A stretch of DNA of 64,000 nucleotides. It comes from Rhipidocladum racemiflorum (Eukaryota; Streptophyta; Magnoliopsida; Poales; Poaceae). Every line of letters begins with the position of its first letter. The stretch's first letter is position 1. The stretch covers positions 21,313,914 through 21,377,913 of the forward strand of contig CM070588.1 in the NCBI GenBank assembly GCA_036346355.1. Reading direction: 5' to 3'. The notes beneath the pieces are model-generated. The model saw only the letters and a list, made by a program, of their open reading frames with translations. It was not told the origin of the DNA and searched no databases. Positions 1 through 12,700 of the stretch are shown here, in pieces. The translations under genes and the position numbers were made by a program.

Positions 1-914
1 TACTTAGATCTGCACCCTCCGAACCATACATTACAAACCCTTCGCCATAATATATTCTAAATAGAACTCGTTCTGCCATATCTGCAAATCCATTCATTCA
101 CCCACGAATTAATTACTTTCCGTAAAAAATATTACGACCCCCAACTTTGCTTTGGTACATCTATATGCTACAAAAATACATATTTATTCGTACAAAAATT
201 TGCTACATTTCTAACAATACATATCTAGGATCGTAACAATCGCTATCTCTGCCGTACTACATTCGTAAGAATTGAATATGTATATGGATGTATTCGTATC
301 GGTATACAATATCTACATTTACTAGATCTACTACTAAAGAATTAAACAACTACTCTAACTACATTCTCTACGATTAATTTCTACTCGACGTAAATCAAAA
401 TACTTTCGCTATATGTACCCAACTGCATTCCTAAGAAATGAATACTTCTATCCGTTCAAAGTATCTACATTCGATATATCAACGCACACAAACCTAGATC
501 TAAAATCATTTCTACTAAATCATAACTTACTGCTAAAAAAATTAAAACGAGTAGTGCATACCTACATCAAACTAGATTTGCTAGATCTACCTACACCTAA
601 CTAGATTTGCTATATTTGCTATGTCTGTAGTACATCTAACTACACACTAGGTTTGCTAATTTTTTCTACGTCTGACTACATTTTCTAGATCTACAAATAC
701 AAAACTACATTTTCTAACTACATTTTCTAGATCTACAAATACAAAAACTAAAGAACGAGAAATTACCTGAATATGAAATGACGGGGCTCAAAAATCGCGC
801 TCTATTTTTCTTCCCTCCTCTCTTTTTTCCTCTCTTCTCTTTTATCTCCTCTTCTTTTTCCTGGTTCTGCTGCTTCTGCCGGCCGGCCGAACGCACGCGG
901 CGATTATAAAATAA
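1..914. other. Unassigned AT-rich DNA
   Basis: I recognise no gene here. The DNA is AT-rich with many short runs such as CTAGATCTAC, and a motif of about 28 bases is repeated nearly exactly at about 676-703 and 717-744. A pyrimidine tract (CTCCTCTCTTTTTTCC type) lies at about 810-870, followed by a GC-rich patch with GGCCGGCCG near 880. The only open frames are 60-63 codons long and show no family features. It probably belongs to the same degenerate element as the hairpin cluster that follows. Confidence 0.5.
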
Positions 915-1115
915 CCATGTCGCCCGTCCATTGGGCGACAGGAAGCCCGCATGCTATATGTCGCCCGTCCAACGGGGGATTTTTATTCTGTCGCCTGTTC
1001 ATCGGGCGATAGAAGCCTGTCTCCCATCTAACATGCGATAGAAAACACGAAAGGTCTCCTGTCGCCCGATGGACGGGCGACAGGCTTATATCACCCGATG
1101 AACAGGCGATAGACG
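915..1115. repeat. Cluster of short inverted repeats (hairpins)
   Basis: Five copies of a 20-24 bp imperfect palindrome with arms GTCGCCC/GGGCGAC lie at about 919-939, 960-979, 989-1011, 1061-1084 and 1090-1112. Beyond each copy's own self-complementarity, the first three are roughly the reverse complement of the last two, so the block could fold as one large hairpin with a loop near 1020-1060. I do not recognise the parent element; a foldback or terminal part of a DNA transposon is possible. Confidence 0.6.
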
Positions 1116-1189
1116 TATAAAACTGAAATTTCTTGCGACAGACATTTATTTCTGTAATTTGGAATAAAATATAGTATATTTAAAAAAAA

Positions 1190-1601
1190 TTCTAATTTCA
1201 ATACCTTTCAGTAAGTATAAAGAACGTCCAATTTTTCCCAGCCGTTTGAAAGTTATGCTCGTTTTACCGAACGTATTAAAATCTCTGACGTGATTGGAAC
1301 AGATCACGGTATTCTGTAGATTAAACCACTTTAGATTCCGAATCAGTCTTTCCATATACTTACAAAAAGTTATGAAATTTCCTAAGTTACGCGAGGATGT
1401 ACTCGTTTAATTAATTCGGAGTCTTAGAACCCGAGTTATGCCTTTTGGAAGGCTGCTGTCCCGGCGGGACAGAACCTCTGTTTTTGCGTTTAGCGAGTGG
1501 TTTGCGATGTCGGTGTAGAAGAAGGTTTGCTTACTATTTTGTGGACATGATTGTGAGTGTGTGGTCCCTATGTGCAGGTGGTGTGACCCCGGGAGTGCCT
1601 T
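1190..1601 (+). mobile_element. LTR1, alpha family, part 1 (5' truncated)
   Basis: From about 1190 the sequence aligns with the LTR at 13174-15347, from about its position 13885 (the stretch with CAGCCGTTTGAAAGTTATG). The first 700 bp or so of the LTR is missing and the unassigned DNA to the left abuts directly. The segment ends at 1601, where a solo LTR is inserted, and resumes at 4522. It would be the 5' LTR of the composite element whose primer site lies at 5302. Confidence 0.8.
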
Positions 1602-4516
1602 TGTAACATCCCTATGTTTGGTTTTCTAAAAAAAATAATAATAATTTAAATTAATTAATTTAAAGTTTTGGATTTTAATTGGAGTTCTAATTAACCTGGC
1701 ATCCTTATCCTTCCGAAATTGGAGCTCAATTTCGAATCGTCCGAAAAGTCAAATTTTCAAATTCCTGTCATTGCTCGAAATTTCACCCGAGTCCCAAAAT
1801 GCTCCAAAAATTCCAAAACCTATTGCATTAGGTTCCAAATATTTCAAAATGATTTTGGGAATTTTTCCCAAGATTTTTGGAAACCCTCTGGTATTTTATC
1901 GCTTGCAACCTTCCGTTAAAAGCCCTTTATTCATCCTGGAATTTTCTAAATCCCAAATTTTATCCAAATTCAATGAAACCAATTTTGTTGGGTTCCAAAT
2001 ATTCCCTAGTATTTTTACGATTTTTTTTGGGATTTTTAGATCCTTTTTGCTATTTTATCTCTAGCGCCATATTTTCTTCACTATTCATGGGGTCCACATG
2101 TCAGCTTGGCACTATAGAGCATCTCCAACCTCCAGCCAAGCATCAGGGAAGGCTCACTCTCTCTCTCTCCTCCATTGATGCTCACGTAGAAGCTTCATTT
2201 CCCTTCCGATTAATGCACCAAAAATTCCGAAAAAATGATATTTGAGATCCTCGTTGCATTTGTAACGTTCCAAAGTTAATCCCTTAATTAAATCCTTCAT
2301 GAATTGCAACTTACTCCCGTGAGAACGTGTTTCCGTTTCTCCCATGAATACACCCACTACGGACCTCCTCTTGCCCTATAAAAAGGGGGCTCCGGTGCCT
2401 CTCTTCGTCGCCAACCCGTCCCTCCACTTCCTTTGTGCTACTTCATCTTCATTTCGACGAATTTCGGGTTTGGTCATCATCAACCGAGGAGGCTTGCGAC
2501 TTAGATTGCTCTCAATCCGGTCATCCTCTCCGAAATCCGACGCCACCGTTGGATTCGCGTCGTCGAAACCTTTCCGGTAGTCATCTTCCCCAACCACACC
2601 ATCCCTTCCATTGAAAAAATCCATTTTTTCCCCCAAACCCTAGTTCATGTGCTCGGTTCTGCTCAGTTCTGGACGCATGGGTACTGTAGCTATGACAAAA
2701 TCCCTGTAGCTACAGTAACTTTTCTCTTTTTTCTTGATTTTCCATCATTTTCCAACTACGAACGCTTATATCTTTTGCGTCTGAACTCCGATTCACTCCG
2801 TTCAAATTCTTAAATTCATCTAAATTCAAGATCTACCTGCCAGTATAATTTTTAGATTTTATTTTATTTTTGGTTATTTATTGGTGTCTCGTTTTGCGCG
2901 TAGCCGAAGAATCCATCGAAGCTGCCGACGCCGTCGCTGAGCATCAAGTCTTCGATATCTTAGCTGCTGGTGAAGGCAAGTCGTAGTCCTTGACCATGTT
3001 GGACCTATGTTTGCAAAAGTATTTTTGTTTCATACAAATGCATGCTATTTGTTTACAAGTAGTATTTACGGGAATAGTTAAATACCTGATTGCCATAATG
3101 ACACCTTGAATCATTGAAATGCCATGTATCCATTGTCACCCTAGGTTGGGTCATTTACTAGTTGGATATGATTGTAGTACCAACATTGGGTTATCGTAAC
3201 TATGCTTAGACCTGCTTAGTTGTACGATGGGTTCATGTCACATGATGAATTAATAATATTGACTTAATGAGATATGGAATCGTGGCGAGTAGCCACTGTT
3301 GTAAAATTTGTTGTACCATGGCAGGGTATGTCATTGGTCTTTGTTATACAAAATTGTTTTCACTCGGGCAAGTGATCGTGCAGTAAAGGGGGTGCTTTTA
3401 GCACATTTGGGATGTGGTTGTCTTGCCTGAGTATACTTAAGGACTTAATCTTGTGAGCCACTGAACTGGGCCTAACCGTACAACCACATGTCTGGTGACA
3501 GACCTGGCCGATTAATTTGCAATATCTAAATTTAAGTACTGTTGTGGTTGTGTGGGTTCCGGGACAGACGGGTAGATTCACAAGGCGCAAGAGGGGGCCC
3601 TGAGGGGTGAAACCTTAGCGGGCAGTACTGGGTTTATACAGAGCATTGTAAAGGCCTTGTTATGACGTCTCTGCCGACACACCATAGGAAGTGTGTTAAT
3701 TACGTATGGCAATAAGAGTTGATCATATCTTGTGGGTAAAGCTGTACAACCTCTGCAGAGTGTGTGTTAAACTATTCGAATAGCCCTATCCGCGGTCATG
3801 GACGTGCCTGGAAATTTCACACGAGGTATATTGTTTTCAGAAAATATTGACGGACGGTATTTGTTGGGAGTGAACAGGGAGTTCACTATTGTTTTCGATG
3901 TCAAATTATTAACACTATTGAGTTTTGTGGTTGATAATGATCTAGTTGGTGATGGGTGATGCCTCACCAATCTTGTGTTGTTTTTTACCATTGATTTACC
4001 AGTTATTATTATCTTTGTCAATTATGCTTTGAATCTATATATTGTATTTACATTCAACTTATCGCTTTCTGCAAAATAACCCTACGGTTATCCTTTGTCA
4101 AGCCGTACATTATTTGTATCCTTCCCTGCGGCTTGCTGAGTACTTTTTGTACTCACGGCTTTATGCCTTTGTTGATCAGTTGCTGAGGGAGAACAGGGAA
4201 ATACTGAGTTCTACGAGGAGGAGTATTATGAAGACTACGTGAACTAGGATGACGCTCCCCAGACGATTGCCTGTGGCATGTCGTATGGCCAAGTTATTTT
4301 ATTTTCCGCTGCAAGAGTTTTATTTGTTTCTTAAGCCTTTAAGGCACAGTTATGTAAACTTGACCATAAGGTCCGTTGCTACTATTTGCTACTTTCATAG
4401 TTAATTCGATAAATGGAATGATATGTCAATTTTGTTGCCACTGTGTGCACTAGTGTGATCCTGGACTAGTGCGGTAAACACAGGGGGTTTCGGATTTGCA
4501 AATCCGGGTCCCGACA
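1602..4516 (+). mobile_element. Solo LTR inserted in LTR1, TSD GCCTT
   Basis: The 2915-bp segment starts TGTAACATCC, ends GGGTCCCGACA and is flanked by identical 5-bp repeats GCCTT at 1597-1601 and 4517-4521. The uninterrupted site (GGAGTGCCTTCTACTTC) is present in the sister LTR near 14275. No coding region, primer site or polypurine tract is attached, so this is a solo LTR left by LTR-LTR recombination. Its 3' terminus matches the Tekay-like LTRs at 26849 and 36087, but the body is a different subfamily. The longest open frames are under 100 codons and are not credible genes. Confidence 0.9.
2377..2384 (+). promoter_or_regulatory. Putative TATA box in solo LTR
   Basis: CCTATAAAAAGGGGG reads as a good plant TATA box about 775 bp into the LTR, a plausible U3/R boundary promoter. 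Assigned from sequence only. Confidence 0.5.
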
Positions 4517-4521
4517 GCCTT

Positions 4522-5299
4522 CTACTTCTCGCCAATCCGTCGCCGTGGTTGAGGCAAGTGTATTGGAATGGGTAGCGGGTTGTAGTTGCAAGATTGGTTG
4601 AGATTGAATTTGCATACATGATATGTAACATTCCGGAGAGGGTGCACACCGACGGGTGTGTACTCAACCATACCGGTATGAGTTTCCAGGAGATATGTGC
4701 ATTGCATTATATGAGGATGTTATATGATGATGATATATGATGATGTTAATGATATGCTTACGCTATGAATATGAGATGTGTATGATGTCGTGTGTGAAAA
4801 GTGGTGATGAAGGTATTAGAATGTATTTTCTTGTTCCATTGCAATATACTTGCTAAGTGATGAACTCACGCTTATGTTTATGTTGTTTTTCTTAGGTACC
4901 ATGAAACCGGCATGCAGGAAAGGAAGCTAGTCACACGTCATCACTTAGCATCACACATATAAATAATGACATGTTCCTTCCATTAAATTGTGATGGTTCA
5001 TTTGTGTGCTTGGTTTGCTCATTTACTTTGTTTGGCTCATGAGATGGTTGGAATCTTTATTCTAGTCTTATACTGCTGCTAGAACCTTTAGTATTGATGA
5101 TTTAGATGTCATTCTTTATATTATACCCTGTGATCATATTGTTGTTGCTTCAATTCATGGAAAAACAAAGGAGATGCTGCCGAAATTTTTGGTATTAGCA
5201 TTTACTCCTTTGCTGTAATTTACCTTAGTTTATGGTATTTAGATGTTGTTTAGCCTATGTTTGGTAGCTTTCGAGCATATTAAATGCCGGGGTGTTACA
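4522..5299 (+). mobile_element. LTR1, alpha family, part 2 (5' LTR end)
   Basis: This continues the LTR interrupted at 1601 and ends AAATGCCGGGGTGTTACA at 5299, directly before a primer-binding site. Between about 4522 and 4860 it matches LTR2 (13174-15347) at roughly 95% by eye apart from a deletion, and clearly better than LTR3 (7663-9742). LTR1 and LTR2 are therefore probably the true pair. The last 400 bp resemble LTR2 less, which suggests conversion or a mosaic origin. Confidence 0.85.
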
Positions 5300-5301
5300 G
5301 T

Positions 5302-5313
5302 TGGTATCAGAGC
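5302..5313 (+). other. Primer-binding site (initiator Met tRNA)
   Basis: TGGTATCAGAGC, three bases after the LTR end, is complementary to the 3' end of plant initiator methionine tRNA, the usual primer for Ty3/gypsy and many other plant LTR elements. It fixes the 5' LTR end and the + orientation of the element. Confidence 0.9.
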
Positions 5314-7490
5314 GGGCTGTAGGTCCTTGGAATGCGTATTTTTAGTGTCATGCTATAGGGTACAACTAAAATGTGATGTGGAATAACTTAGAAACATGGC
5401 TTAGGTTTTAACTAAAATTTTGTCATAGGATAGCAACATTAAAACTTGCAAAAGTGGAATAACTAATCTAAAATTTGACACACATGGATGCACAGTAGGA
5501 AAGGGGATGGGTATCGTTTCTTTACGCTTAAATGTTGTATTTAAGCTTTGATGTTTAATGCTTCATTTGATAATGCATGTTGCTATGTCTATGAGATAAA
5601 TGATTCAATTGTGCTTGTTGTGGTGATAAAGTGGGGTTGTGGTGCCGAAGGGTTTCGGTCACCTCTTTTTGTTCATACTAAGGGTGTGGTTTGATAGTAT
5701 GGCCGGTTAAAGCCATCACCGAAGAACTATTAACCCCTTGTGGGGAAAGAGTGCTTACCTTTTCTATCGTAGATCGGGTAGTTGACTGGAGACAAATAGA
5801 AGAGATTGGTGGTGGATTCCTTCGGATCTTCTTTATCGTTCTGTGGTCGATCTTGGTTGGTTTTCTTGTTTTTAGTTGACTTAAACCAAAAGAAAAGTGT
5901 TTGGCATTGGATTTTTCGCGGATTGTTCCGTATGCGGTGTGTGGTTTTGTCTTCCTTGGTTGAAGGCGAAGAAGAAGAGTCTAGTGTTGCGCTTCTTTTG
6001 GTCGCCTTTCCAGCTTTGATGCTTAGTTTGTTGATTGCTTTATGGGGGAGAAGCATTCAATCTATTCGTGTGTTTGTCTTTCTTCGATGTCAAAAGCGTT
6101 ATTGCGGCATTATGCTAGTCCTGGTTGTCAAGGCTGAAGTCATGTGGCTTTGTAGGAGTAGGTGGTGTTTGATTTCGTCATTTTACTGGTTTAAGAAATC
6201 ATCTTTGAAAACCCTTCTTGTTTCGTGAAAGGTTGGGGTTTGGTGTTAAGGTTTTATTTGAAAAGGATTACTTGATCGCTTGGTTCCCTTTCGAGAAAAT
6301 TGTCTTTCAACCATTTTCCTCTATGGGAGTCCTTGAGATTGAAAAGTGTTTTAGAGAATTCCTTTTGCATGACCAAGTTTGGGTTTGTCTCATTGCAATT
6401 TTGAGAATCAAGTTTCCTTATGAATTTTGAGATTTCCATTTCTTCCTAGTATGAAAAGAAAGAATTTATAAATTATGGTATTTTGGCTGTGGTGTTAGAA
6501 ATTTGAATTTTCTTTGCGATTTGGCTTAGAAAAATAAAAGATCTTTGGATGTTGCCGGATCCTTTCCAAAGTGGTTTTTAGCGCTTTGGGGTTTGAGTTG
6601 TTGTATGTGGACCAATTGGGTTCATGTTTTACGGTTGAGCTTACTCAATAATAGTACTCTTTGTCCTGGTCCTTTAAGTGGAAGGATGTGAGGGCGAGAC
6701 TTTCTTAGTAAGAGAAATCTGGTGTGGCTAGTAGTTGATCGTAAATGGTGTAGAAGTGAAGAGTAAAGGAAGGTTGTCTATGTCCCAATTCAAACCTTCT
6801 TGGAGAATTGTATCATCGATGTGTTCCTCGGTGGGGCTGATTAAATTTTTAGTGGACCGCTTGGTGGTTGCTAGTAATTGCTTTTCCTTTTGGAAGTGTA
6901 TTGGATCTTTTGTCACCGATCTTTGAGCGAGTTGTGTCGACCGTTGTGGATTGCTCGGTTGATAAGTTTTCTGCGGGTTTTAAGGACCCTGTTTGTAAAG
7001 TAGGTTCTTCCTTTGGTGGTAATGGTGGGTATTGGTCTTTTGTAAAAGATCAATCTTTTGCAAGGTTTTAACCTCGTTTGTTCAAATAGTTGGTGGTCTT
7101 GGAGTGTTCGTCTCACTTGGTTCTCGTCGTCTTCAATACGACGAACCACAGTAGAGAGGTTGAGGTGTGAAAGCACGTTTGTGCGTGGGAGCTGAAGAGG
7201 GTTCTAGAGGTTGGTACCGTGTTCTTCTGGAGGGTAGCATCGGTTAAAAAGGGATCGAGCACTTTAGTGCCAAGGAATGCATAGAATGAGGAGTGTGAGA
7301 CTGTTTTTCTTCGTGGGCTATTTGGGAATCTATCCTGTTGCTTGGGTCGTTCTAAGGCCTTGTGTAAGTGCTTTACGTTTCAATGTTGGGTAAGGTTCTT
7401 TCAAGCTTTGAATGTGAGTTATCGTCAAAGCCGTTGGTCTTCGAACCTAAGTGTCTTGTCATCGAGTATCGATCAGTGTAATTCCACTGG

Positions 7491-7563
7491 TTTTAGTTAG
7501 TGAGAGAAGTGACCTGGGAGTTTGAAGTCTCGCGTGTGCGAGAAGTATCCCGAGCTTTTCACC
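7491..7563 (+). pseudogene. Relic of gypsy chromodomain C-terminus
   Basis: In the frame starting at 7506 the DNA reads EVTWEFE. After a one-base shift, the frame from 7537 reads CEKYPELF. Together they resemble the end of Tekay-type integrases, where the chromodomain closes with E-(A/D/V)-T-W-E followed by K-(Y/F)-P-x-L-F; the intact form is in this window at the end of the integrase at 30428. An in-frame stop lies just upstream. It sits about 90 bp before the polypurine tract, where a gypsy pol gene would end. Confidence 0.55.
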
Positions 7564-7662
7564 TCAGGTATGGGATGTGAAATCTAGCTATCTTTTGTTT
7601 TGCTGGGTCGCATAGTGGTGTGACTTGGATTCGAGGTCGAATCCTGTTGAAGGGAGGAAGAA

Positions 7663-9742
7663 TGTGACACTACGGAACGTTGAAACATTATAAAATGTGA
7701 AATCGGAGGTTAAAACTTTACGCTATGTGTTTTAATCACGTTTTCTGGCGGATTTCGGGAGTTTGGGCCTTTTCGGGGCTAGTTGGGTCTTAGGGGGGAC
7801 CCCTCGTGGGCCAAAAGTGGGTCTCTCTGGCACATGAGGGGAGAGGGGGGCAGCAAGGGGCCTTTGGTGCCCCCCATGCTTCCCTAGCAGCCCTCCCACT
7901 TCTCCCCCTTGGTAGCCGCCACCACCCTGTCTTCCTTGGTGCGCCCCCATCTCCTTCCCCCTTGCGCCCCTCCCCTCCCCTCTCCTCTCCACCATCCTTG
8001 CTGCCCTAAGGGAGCTCTCCACCGCTCCACCCCGCTGTTCCATCTATCGGAAGGCCCCGCGACGAGGAGATCCGACGGTTCCGGCGCGAGGAGGACGATC
8101 AGGGAGCCTGGGAGGAAGGATTTCGGCGTTCATCGTTCGTCGGGCGAAAGTATGGTATGGGAAATCCTTGGGGTTGGTCTAGGGGCTATGCTAGAGGGTA
8201 TTTGGATGCTTTTATATCAAGTGGTGGTGATGTGATTGGGTAGATTAGATGCAAACTAGAGTTTGACACGTTCTCTGCTTCGGGCAGATTGTGCAGTTGA
8301 CCTAGGGTATGAGTTTTCGCGACTTTAGAGCCAGATTTTGGTCGGCCGCCTGTTGACAAAGTTGTAGATAACTTCAATACCTTTCAGTGGACATAAAGGA
8401 CGTCCAATTCCTCCTAGCCGTTTGAAAGTTATGCCCGATTTACCGAACATGTTCAAATATGTGATGTAGCTGGGACAGAACATAGTGTTTTGTAGATTAA
8501 ACAACTTTAGAATCTGAATCAGCTTTTCCATATACTTAGAAAATGTTGTAAAATTTCGTAAGATATGCGAGGATGTACTCATTTAATCGATTCCGAGTCC
8601 TAGATCTAAAGTTATGATAGTTTGAATCTGCAGTCCCGGGGGGACAGATTCTCTGTTTTTCGTTTTCGGGAGTAGTTTGCGATATCGGGGTAGATGGGCA
8701 ATGGCGTACTATTTTGTGGGCACGTTATGATTGTGTGGCATCTATGTGCATGTGGTGTGACCCCGGGAGTGCCCTCCTCATCCCTCCAATCCGTTGCCCG
8801 AGGTTAAAGCAAGTGTATTGGGATGAGTAGCATGTGGTTTATTTGCTTGTCTTGACTAGATGCAATTGTTTCCATGTTATGCTATCTTGCCATGTTTAGT
8901 TTTTGCCATGATATGATAAAAAGGGAATGTTAAGATGCTATGCAATGGTTTATGGTTAATGCTTATGGCATATGTTGCATACATGGCATGAAACTTGGCC
9001 TGGTCGGTGAGAATGTTATGACTAATCCGAAGCGCCATGGATGTAAGATCTACCTCGTGATTCCACCCACGCGGTGAGTGGAAGCGAGGAGTAGGCACCC
9101 TCCACCTACGGGATGGAAGGGGGACGTGGGTGCACGCCGACGGGTGTGCACTCGGCAATACCGGTATTTGCGTCGAGGAGACATGTGCATTGCTTTGCAT
9201 TGCATACATGATGGTGATGATGATGAAATGATTTCAATGAGGTTGAGATATGAATATGATGTTGCATATGAAGTATGACTTAATCATGATGTTTAGTTTG
9301 TTGTGTAGTGATGATAATATTGAATTGTTCTGTATGACCCATTGCAATATATTTGCTGAGTGATGAACTCACGCTTGTGTTTTATGTTGTTTTAGGTACC
9401 ATGACACCGGCATGTGGGAAGGGGCATTAGCTACACATCTTCATGTAGCTCTAGTCACATTTACCAATTTGAGTCATGATCATAATAAGTGCCATGAACT
9501 TGGTGTATGGAATAGTTTAGTGTGCTTGTGATCCTTATTTGCTTAGCTATAGATTATGGAGTGGTTGGATTCGGTTTTTATTGGTTTATGTTGATGCTTT
9601 ATCCATTGATATTGATGTTTTAGATGAAATTTCGGTTTTAGCATTTGCGCCTTTGCTGTAATTTATTTTAATTTGTGGTATTTAGGTGATGTTTAGTCTA
9701 TGTTCGGTAGTATTCGGGCATACTAGATGCCGGGGTGTTACA
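7663..9742 (+). mobile_element. LTR3, alpha family, complete
   Basis: The 2080-bp LTR begins TGTGACACTACGGAACG directly after a polypurine tract and ends GGGTGTTACA, so by its left junction it is a 3' LTR. A GC-rich block at about 7800-8130 is characteristic of the family and generates spurious open frames on both strands. To the right, 9743 continues in internal-type sequence rather than a primer site. Its sequence differs by perhaps 15-20% from LTR1 and LTR2, so it may belong to a second element fused into or inserted in the LTR1-LTR2 element. Confidence 0.85.
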
Positions 9743-12700
9743 ATATGACCAATTCGGAGTGCTCTTGTAAAGATTGCATCCATGTCATGAATCGAGATTT
9801 CCTATGCCTTCTAGCATGAAAATAAAGAATGGATAAATGCTAGAATTACATATTTGACTTTCCCTTTCTCTTTGAGAGATATTGTGATGGTTGTGGATTC
9901 TTGTGTGTGATTTGAGAAACGGTTCCCTTCCAAAATGTTGATTTTGGTGAAAATGAGAGTTTTGGCTTTGGTGAAAGCGAGTTGAGATGCTTTGTTTGTT
10001 GAGAACTTCTGTCAAAGCATTGTGTGGAGTCTCTCTTTTGTTTGAGTGCTCCCCGATGCGAAATGTATCGCATTGATTTGAGATTTGAGTTTTTCCTTTG
10101 CAGCTTGACTTAGGAAAATAAAGAAAAAAGAGTGGTCTTTGGATGTTGTCGAATCATTGTTCCAAAGTGATTTGTAGCACTTTGGGTTAAAGTTGATGAA
10201 TGTGGTTTATCCGGCTAAAGGGAGTTGCTTTTTGTTGGCATTCTCGTTGAGATATGAATAGAAATGCTTATGGAACTATTGATTATATTGGAGGAATATA
10301 CTCATGGACTTGGTTGTTTTTTAGTGTGAATATGTGAGGGCGAGACCCTCTTAGGAAAAGAACCAATGGTGGTTTGGTAATAATTTTCAGCCCTAGCTTA
10401 GGCTAGGCGTAGAACTTAGGTTGTGGTTTAAAAGGTGGTTATGATGGAGGTTATAGATGTCGTGGTTTAAATTTTGTTGAGAGTACCGTTGGGTGGTAAT
10501 AATTTTGTTGAGAGTACCGTTGAGAGTACCGTTGGGTGGTAGTGGAGGTTATAGATGTTGTTAATTGTTGGAAACCATTGATCCAATAGAAGAAAAGTGT
10601 AAAACTGTGGTATTATGTCAAGTACATGTTGTGATGGGATGAATAATGGATAATAATCATGATGCAAGATTTTAACCTTAATGAATGCATATCTTAGAAT
10701 CCTAATTACGAATTTTATCTTGTAGAGAAATTACTTATTTGTTGAAGTCGTTGTTTAACTGAATAAGTTTCGATTGTCGAGACGTGGACATATAGGTGGT
10801 ATGAAATTTTATAGGTTGATCATGCTGAAAGATTTGTTGAAGTACTATGTTCCAAATTTAGAATAAGAAGTATTATGATTTGGTGATCCGTGGGGATCAT
10901 GTCAATATAGTTTTGGTTGAGTGCCTTTTCGATAAGCATCATAAACCTTAATTAGAAGTGTTGGGAATGGTAACTAGAGAAAGAAATTGTTATGTAAATC
11001 TTGTTAAATCCGGTTGGACTCTCTTGATGAGTAAATGGTGATTATTGAATGCTTAAATGGTAAGTGTAGTGGAATACAAGTTTTGGTGGGATTCATGCTG
11101 AGCTGGTGTTTAAAACCTTTTGAATTGGTGTGGTTGTTTGCCATTTTGGTTGAATGCCTTCGGTCAAGGTATTCCTTGTGTTGTGTTTCAGAGTTTCCCT
11201 AAAACTCGTAGAATTTGGTACAAATATTTGGTTTTGGGCTAATTTGTTTAGTGGGTGCTATGAGTATGGATTTACACCCAAAGGTTTCGAGTGGATCGCG
11301 CTCCTTCGCGTTCACCCTGACTAATGTTTGGAACAAACTTTAAAGGGAGCAGATGGACATAGTGGGTTGTGTTGGAAACTCTTGAGATTTAATTTGTAAC
11401 TCTTTTTGACTGGAGTTGGATTTATTTGCATAAGGTGTGTGATGTTTGCGAGTGCTTCAAAAAGGTGGATTTTATGAATGTTTTATAAAGTGATTTTGTT
11501 AGTGAGGTGTTCCCTTTTGGAAATGAGTTTCCCCCTCCTTCAGAAAATTTGTGACGGTTGTAGGAGCAGATGCTCGACTTGAAATTTTGATGTTATCTTC
11601 CAAAATGTTGAATTTGGATGAAATGCAATGTTTTGCAAGTTCAGTTTTCAATTGATGTGGGTTCTTTTACGACGTGGTGTTTTGCGGTTATCGGTGTTGT
11701 CGTCATAGTTATAAGTTTTAGCGCAACCGTCAATGTTATGTGTGTTTCAAACATGTGATACCGAGGAAGTAGTCGATTGGTGAATGATTATTCGATATTG
11801 TTGTTACATGAAGAATGAATGGTGAAATGGAAGCATGACATTGTTTATAGATGTTTAATGATGAAAGAGTCGATGAGCCAGGTCAGTGAGAAAGTCATAT
11901 ATGGATATATGACTAATCCGGAGTGCTCTTGAAAAGTGTGCATGCATGACATAAATTGAGATTTCTAGTTCTTTCCGGTATGAAAAGAAACAGTGAAGAA
12001 TTTCTGGTATGTTGGTTGTGGTGTAGGAGATTTGTGTTTGCTTTGCGTCTTGACTTAGGAAATTAAAATGAATACTCTTTGGTTGTTGTCGAATTTTTTT
12101 TCCAAAGTGGCTTTTAGCGCTTGGGGGTTCGAGTTGTTGTGTGTGGATCAATTGGGTTCATGGCCTATGTTTGAGCTTACTCAACGATTGTACCCTTTGT
12201 TCTGATCCTTTGAGTGGAAGAATGTGAGGACGAGACCTTCTAAGAAAGAGAAATCTATTGTGGGTTTGTAATGACCTAAGATATTAGGCTTTGCTAGTGG
12301 TTGATCGTAACTAGTTTGGATGTGGAGAGTAAAGGAAGGTTGGGTATGACCCAATTCAAACTTTCCTGGAAAATTGCTTCGTCAATGCGTCCCTCGGTAG
12401 GGGTCTTCTCCTTGTTGATTAAAAGTATTAGTCGACCAGTGAGTGGTTGCTAGTAATTGTTTTTCCTTTTCAGAGTGTTTGGATCTTTCTGTCGCTGAGG
12501 TTGAGCGAGGTTGTGTCAACCGTAGCAATTTTGTTGATACTATTTCTTGCGGGTTTAAGGACCCTGGTTGTAAAGTAGGCCTTTCCTTTCGGTGGTAGTG
12601 TTGGGTATTGGACTTTTGTAAAAGATCAATCTTTTGCAAGGATTTAACCTCGTTTGTTCAAATAGTTGGTGGTCTTGGAGTGATTGTCTCCCTTGCTTCC

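Larger units (their letters stand above)
5300..7662 (+). mobile_element. Non-coding internal region of alpha element (LARD-like)
   Basis: This lies between a primer site at 5302 and a purine tract at 7649-7662 (GAAGGGAGGAAGAA) that precedes LTR3. It has no gag-pol; the longest open frame, 140 codons at 5806-6228, has no family features and is not conserved as a frame in the related copies. The first 200 bp (5315-5520) are nearly identical to the leaders at 26430-26635 (-) and 53260-53460. The part from about 6425 to 7662 matches 11950-13173 and the reverse complement of 18204-19320. Compared with the 4255-bp internal region of the element at 51214 it lacks the middle third. Confidence 0.8.

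Noticed and set aside
5806..6228. 140-codon frame in the leader of the alpha element
   Set aside because: Homologous DNA at 25866-26200 (-) and 53790-54180 does not keep the same frame; no family features.
7663..9742. LTR3 as a simple tandem LTR-internal-LTR-internal-LTR array
   Set aside because: No primer site follows 9742, as a shared middle LTR would require.
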